Part shown: piece after piece, positions 59,131 through 64,000 of the stretch | Position numbering within the stretch: the stretch's first letter is position 1 | How the letters are laid out: each line of letters opens with the position of its first letter | Program-made: the position numbers and the translations under genes | Notes under the pieces: generated by a model | What the model was told of the DNA's origin: nothing | Seen by the model: the letters and a program-made list of their open reading frames with translations, nothing else | The model's database searches: none | Origin: Solanum dulcamara | Taxonomy: Eukaryota; Streptophyta; Magnoliopsida; Solanales; Solanaceae | Length of the DNA: 64,000 nt | Assembly (NCBI RefSeq): GCF_947179165.1 | Contig: NC_077248.1 | Span: 13,977,256 to 14,041,255, forward strand | Direction: 5' to 3'

Positions 59131-60815
59131 CATAGCTACATGTTAGAAAAAGAAGAGAGGTAAGCCAGATTGAGAGAGGCGAGTGAGATTTGAGAGAGAG
59201 AGGGGAGAGGATAAATACATGTTGTAGTCATCGTATCACGAATATAATTGATACAATACATTATTATCAATGAATATAATTATATCAAGTGTATTAATGA
59301 AAATAAATTTTATTAACGAATACAATTTGTAGAATACAAATTGTCATTAATGAATACAATTTGTATCAAGAAATACAATTGATAGAATACAAATTATCAT
59401 AATACAATTGATACAAAATGCAACTGATAAAAAATATAAAGTGTCGGAATGCAAACCTCTCACCTATGTTTCATAGAATACAATTAATATAATACGATTG
59501 CTACACCTTCTTTTTACCTACTGGAACATTGTTTGGGATGGAAGAAGAGAGAGATAGAGGATAAAGGCGAGCGAGAGAAGGCAGAGTAGCAAGAGAGAGG
59601 AGAGAGAGGGGACATAGGAGAAAAATTTTCTATAAAACTTTAACTGTAGCTATGAATTGTAATTCTTTTAAACTATAGTTGTATATAATAAATACATATC
59701 ACATATTTTTCATATTATGTAGCTTTCCCTCAGGTGTATTTTGGCTTGGAGGAAATATTTTCTAGAAAATAATTTTTCAATTTTCCCATGTTTGGTTGAA
59801 AAGTAATTAGTTTACAACAAATATATTCATGTTTTACTTACATAAAGAATCTCCAAAAATCATAAGAAGTATACACTGACTATATGACATAGCTTTCAAA
59901 AGTTATAAAAAGTATACACATAGCTTCCAAAAGTCATAAAAAGTATAAACTGACTATACAATATAGCTTAGCTATACATGAGCTATACACTAGCTATACA
60001 TTATGATATACTCAAGAAACTGAACATAATTTAACTATGCATAAAATATAAACTGACTATACATGAAGTATACAATGACTATTCAATCTCAATCAACTCA
60101 AAAATCACCTCTAAATAATTCCAAAATTTTAAATATGAAATTCTCTCGATATTTTGATATTTCAATATATAATTCGCTTGAAATGATTCACGTTTTTGGA
60201 ACATCAAATTTAAAGAAAATAAAGAATTTGAAGAAGAATGACAAAGATGAAGAAGGAGGAGGAGAAAGGAAGAACAAGGAGGAAAAGAGGTCATTAGGAT
60301 AAGAATCGAAAGGAAAAGAAGTCATTAATAGCATAATCGGAAGGTGAGGAAGATGAACAAAAAGGAGGAGGAAGAGGATGAAGAAGGAAAAAGAAGCCAT
60401 TTTGGCAAAAACAGAATATTAAGGAGGAGGAAGGAAAAAGAAGGAAAAGAAGACATTAGTGGCAAAATTGGAAGGAAGAGGAAGAACATATTTGGCCAAT
60501 TTTGATAATTTTTAAAACTAGACCAATTATTTGATAAAGCAAAGGACCGAATGACCACTTTGCATAATTTTTCCATATCTAAAAGAGCCAAGTTTGCTTA
60601 AAATATACAACAAACCATTTTCAAAAATTTCAATCCTTAATAAACACAAAGTATACAATAGTAGAAAAAGATATCATGTGTAAATAATAAAAGATATTGA
60701 ATTTATGCTCCATTCCAATATTTGAAGTTGAATTCTAAGAAAAAAATACTTTCTAAAATATAAATTATCTTTTAAAGATCAAAATAAAATAAAGTAATAT
60801 AAGACTATTGGGCCC
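59131..60815. other. repeat-rich spacer
   Basis: Contains an AATACAATTGATA-rich tract (about 59230-59480) between two GAGAGAGGCGAG-type purine runs (59160-59215, 59540-59620), an AAGTATACACTGACTATA-type tract (about 59870-60080), and a purine-rich imperfect repeat (60240-60490). No gene recognised. Confidence 0.5.
60240..60490. repeat. purine-rich imperfect repeat
   Basis: Units built around AAAAGAAGNCATTANTRGCA recur about four times at roughly 50-70 bp. The plus strand is overwhelmingly A and G, which explains the long minus-strand open stretches here; these are not taken as genes. Confidence 0.7.
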
Positions 60816-60842
60816 GTGCAGGGCCTTAATTTGTCTAACTAG
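60816..60842 (+). mobile_element. possible Helitron 3' terminus
   Basis: GGGCCCGTGCAGGGCC hairpin followed by TTAATTTGTCTAACTAG then T. It fits the Helitron end pattern, but the last bases also pair with the right flank of the neighbouring fold-back element (61151-61165), so it could be part of that. Confidence 0.35.
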
Positions 60843-61152
60843 TATTGTGCATTACTATTTATCTATCCAATGTAGTCATTGATAATGCTATTGGTGCCTA
60901 CTATATTGATACCATTTTGTGTCAATAGCCAAAACAGTTGAAAGCGAAATTAAGGTACTATCTCACATCTATTTATTTTCTTATATTGTCAGTGCATAAA
61001 ATATAAAAAATTAAAAGATGTGAGACAATAACTTAATCTCACCTTCAATTTTTTTGACTTTGTGGACACAAAATGATATCAATACAGCAGGTACCAATAG
61101 CATTATTAATGATTGCATTGGGTATATTAATATTAAAGCACAATACTAGTTA
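60841..61152. mobile_element. fold-back MITE with arms of about 145 bp
   Basis: Left arm AGTATTGTGCATTA...CCAATGTAGTCATTGATAAT and right arm ending AAAGCACAATACT are inverted copies. Pairing continues through GATACCATTTTGTGTC/GACACAAAATGATATC and ATCTCACATCT/AGATGTGAGACA, leaving a short loop near 60985-61005. ACTAGT occurs at both ends. No coding sequence. Transcription would give a long hairpin RNA. Confidence 0.75.
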
Positions 61153-61165
61153 AACAAATTAGCAA

Positions 61166-62117
61166 CATATAAATTTTATATCTAAACAACAAAATCTATA
61201 CTAGAAAACTTACTAAAAATACACAGGCCTTGGCATTTTAGATAAACTTAGATTTATTTCTTGATATGTGAGTATATATGTATAATTTTCTGGGTGATTA
61301 ATTAGAAAAAATTAGAAACCATTTGTCAATTCAACACAAAATATTAGAAATCAAGCTAGCTAAATTTTCGATGAACCTCTACTTGTTCACTCAATATAAT
61401 AATTTTTCTAAAACAATGGAATTATCATATATTTATATATTCAAGAAATGAGTTCTTAAAAAAGTAAAATATACAATAGCAGATAAAAAATAACTAGTTA
61501 TTTATTGTTTTCCCTTTCTAGGCCATTTTTCTTTATGTTGTTATCCCTACCCAATTTCTCGAGACAGATGACACCTAATATATCCCACTAATAGATAAGC
61601 TGACTCGTATCTCGAAACTACAAGTAATGGAATTAAGGGTAGAAACTAAACAAAAATAATCAATTTACAGAAATAAAAAAGATTCAAGGAGGAACCAAAC
61701 CAAAACATATATACACAATAAGAGATCCCTCTTAGAACCTAAAAGTCACATGTACAGAGCTACTACAAAATGATATAAGTCCAAAAAGTGGACCACAAAA
61801 TAAAGACTTGTATCAAAAAGTAAAAGACTAGTCAACTATGTACAAAAGAAGACAGGTAAAGTCCAGAACACCATTTGCTTACCCTTGCCTCCGAATGAGA
61901 CTGCTGCAAGCTCGATATCAACGCTAGTTGCTAGTGCTCAGACATGTATCACGAAAATGAATGTAGAGTGTAGTATGAGTACCAAAATAATAGGTAGTCA
62001 GTAGTTATCATCGTTCGAATGAGCAAGAAGAGTAAAAGTAATATGAAATGCTAGAATCAAACACAATAGAGGTCAAAAAGGTAGGAAAAATAACAGAAAT
62101 GCACATGAGACTACTAA
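61166..62117. other. AT-rich spacer
   Basis: No gene recognised. About 61850-62090 (CTGCAAGCTCGATATCAACG, GTAGTATGAGTACCAAAATA) resembles parts of solanaceous Gypsy LTRs, such as 55790-55940, and may be a degraded LTR or outer part of the next one. Confidence 0.35.
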
Positions 62118-63851
62118 TGTCATGACCCGACCTAGGTCCTAGCGTAATACGATGATCGAAACCCCAAAGGGCTCCAACCAAGTCTACTGACATATCAATA
62201 AACATACATAAGTTAAGGTAAATGTGGAAATAACATAGAAAGAGTCTAAATCATGAATCCAAAAAGAAGAATGTAACTTGCCTACATAGACTCTATAACA
62301 ATTTGTCCAACAAATGCCTCTACTAACCATGAAGGGCGGGGGCTAAGACATGTCCCTACCTTACCCTCAAATATGAATGGAGGAAAAAGTCTTTGGGATA
62401 GAACAAAATCATAACTTGCCCTCAATAAGATAAGGACTGACCAACACTTCGCTGAATGGAACTCAACTAGCCAAGTGTAGTAGGAGCGTGATCCTCAAAT
62501 CCTACATTATGAGAAAATATAGGCAAAAATATGCGTTAGTATGTTTGAATATACTAAGTATATGGGCATGAAATGCAATATAAATCATAGGATGCAATGA
62601 TCAAATAATGTACATGATAGAAAGGAAAGTAAAATCATGAGAAAACCATAATTACCAAAGCATTTAAGAGACATAGTTGAAATCATAAATAGACGTAAAA
62701 AGAGTATACATATATGGGATAGTACCATAGCTGATAATTAGACTATGTGAGCTATAACATGGAATTCCGATGTCTTCCTATACAATAGAAGAAATGGGAA
62801 TCTACTTGCTAAGGTAGACTCTACCCCGCTAGGCGGGTCAAATACATAAGATATATGTGGATCCACTAGCTAGGACAAAAAGGCAAATCCTACGATGGCA
62901 CATAGTTATGAGACAAGAGACTTTATATAAGGACCCCATAGGTTGATTCCTCACCTCAAGTCATCATTCGGTGCGAAGTCAAATCCCACGGAATACATAC
63001 ATAGTAATCATATTTAACATATATCATAACTTGTTCATAAACTTCATAATGCATAGATTAGCTCATTGTCATGTCATACTTGTAATGTGAGTATAAGCCT
63101 TTCAATATCATGATATCATACTTGCATAATTTATATCATTAGGTTCCTTGGTCGCAAACATAGGGCCGAAAGTCACCTTTTCCATAACTTGCATTAAATT
63201 CATAATTTTGTCATAATTGAAATCCGTAATCATAATTCATACTTGAATTTAAAGTAAAACTCATATACATAGTCAATTTGGATGAATACCATGAGAATTC
63301 TTTTAAATCATTGAACTCTATAATCATTGAGAATAGCTTCATGCATATCATTATTGAGAATAGATTCATGCATGAGCATTCATAAGTCAACTTGAAATCA
63401 TGCTACTAATGTAAAATCATAATTATAATGATTATTGATAAAAAATAAAAAATGTAATTGAAACAAAACAATACAATTCATCAAAATTTGAGTTTAAAGA
63501 TAATGAAATTTCATGAGTTTTTTTTAAAGAAAATCTTGGGACTCCATAGGTGAAAGGGAACCATGGATCAATCCCCACATAGCTTAGTAAAATCCACCTA
63601 GAATTGAATGGGAAACCTTGATGAACTTGAAACCCTAGCTTGAATTTGTAGGAGAATCTTGAGAGAGAAATTAGAGTCTTGCCTTAGGGAAATTTGAAAG
63701 AATAAATTGAATAGGAGGGGAATTCGAAGAATTGGATATATATAGACTTTTAAATTGGCCATAAAAGTGTTTTAGTTTATTGAACTGAACTTCATTAAAT
63801 TTGGCCGGACAACCCTACGAGGGCACTCTACGAATTGTAGAGGCAGTGACG
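62118..63851 (-). repeat. Gypsy LTR, same family as 35882-36525
   Basis: Begins TGTCATGACCCGACCTAGGT and follows the first LTR for nearly 1 kb (about 62118-63080), then extends 770 bp beyond the point where the first copy is cut. No primer site lies to its left (ACTACTAA instead), so it is a 3' LTR or a solo LTR rather than a 5' LTR. Confidence 0.7.
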
Positions 63852-64000
63852 TGTAATGACCCTCCAGGTCATTTTCCTAATATTTCTTCCATTTCATCAT
63901 TTAGAGCATTTCTATAGTGACCTGAGGTCATTTATGACTTGCTAACGTTGGTAGCTTGATCGCCTGGTCATTTGCTTGGTTTTAGACTTGTTTCTCTGTT
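63852..64000 (+). repeat. start of a Gypsy-type LTR in opposite orientation
   Basis: TGTAATGACCCTCCAGGTCA, then TGACCTGAGGTCATTTATGA and GATCGCCTGGTCATTTGCTT parallel the reverse complement of the 59130-58980 LTR end. The element would run rightward out of the window. Confidence 0.5.

Noticed and set aside
60079..60591. Long minus-strand open frames rich in Ser, Phe and Leu
   Set aside because: They are the complement of an A/G-rich repeat, which avoids stops on that strand. No domain, start context or conservation signal.
1..64000. tRNA or rRNA genes
   Set aside because: No cloverleaf with proper A and B boxes and no rRNA core sequence was seen on either strand; only primer-site matches to tRNA-Met in retrotransposons.

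Overview
The window looks like nuclear DNA of a plant in the nightshade family, probably Solanum or a close relative. Reasons: long AT-rich intergenic DNA, a 16-exon gene with GT-AG introns, RTE-type LINEs carrying the Solanaceae (TTG)n tail, a caulimovirus-derived endogenous pararetrovirus of the kind common in Solanum and Nicotiana, and Gypsy LTRs of a familiar solanaceous type. Species is not assigned.

Only one gene looks alive: a plus-strand ACT-domain Ser/Thr/Tyr protein kinase (STY8/STY17/STY46 type) at 16063-28800. Its 16 exons join into one open frame of 564 codons with every catalytic motif present. Its introns have taken up several transposons: in intron 7 a complete but non-autonomous Copia element (19664-21107) and, 67 bp further on, a complete TRIM (21175-21491); in intron 11 a sense LINE tail (24703-25041); in intron 12 an antisense LINE (26360-27642).

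Layout. 1-8.9 kb: hAT-type fragment, a decayed MULE (about 1150-6700) with a LINE inserted in it (14-bp target duplication), short repeats, and a second LINE/SINE tail (8416-8555). 8.9-16 kb: AT-rich spacer, a CACTA TNP2 transposase relic on the minus strand (13590-14960), then the kinase promoter. 16-29 kb: the kinase. 29-34 kb: LTR-like and LINE scraps and a MULE-associated DUF1985-type ORF relic. 33.8-36.5 kb: the 5' half of a minus-strand Gypsy element. 38.6-43.6 kb: a Mutator-like fold-back element with a TSD, a MITE, and a 2.15 kb solo LTR inside one copy of a tandem duplication. 44.1-48.6 kb: a degraded endogenous pararetrovirus that starts just after a Helitron-like 3' end and ends in a promoter/poly(A) module. 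49-59.1 kb: a minus-strand non-autonomous Gypsy element with very long LTRs, one of which holds a hAT MITE. 59-64 kb: repeat-rich spacer, a long fold-back MITE, an LTR of the first Gypsy family, and the start of an opposed LTR.

I find no convincing undescribed system. The value of the window is in its well-dated nested insertions, several with readable target duplications, and in how cleanly the kinase exons survive them. Element family assignments rest on motif recognition by eye, without database searches.
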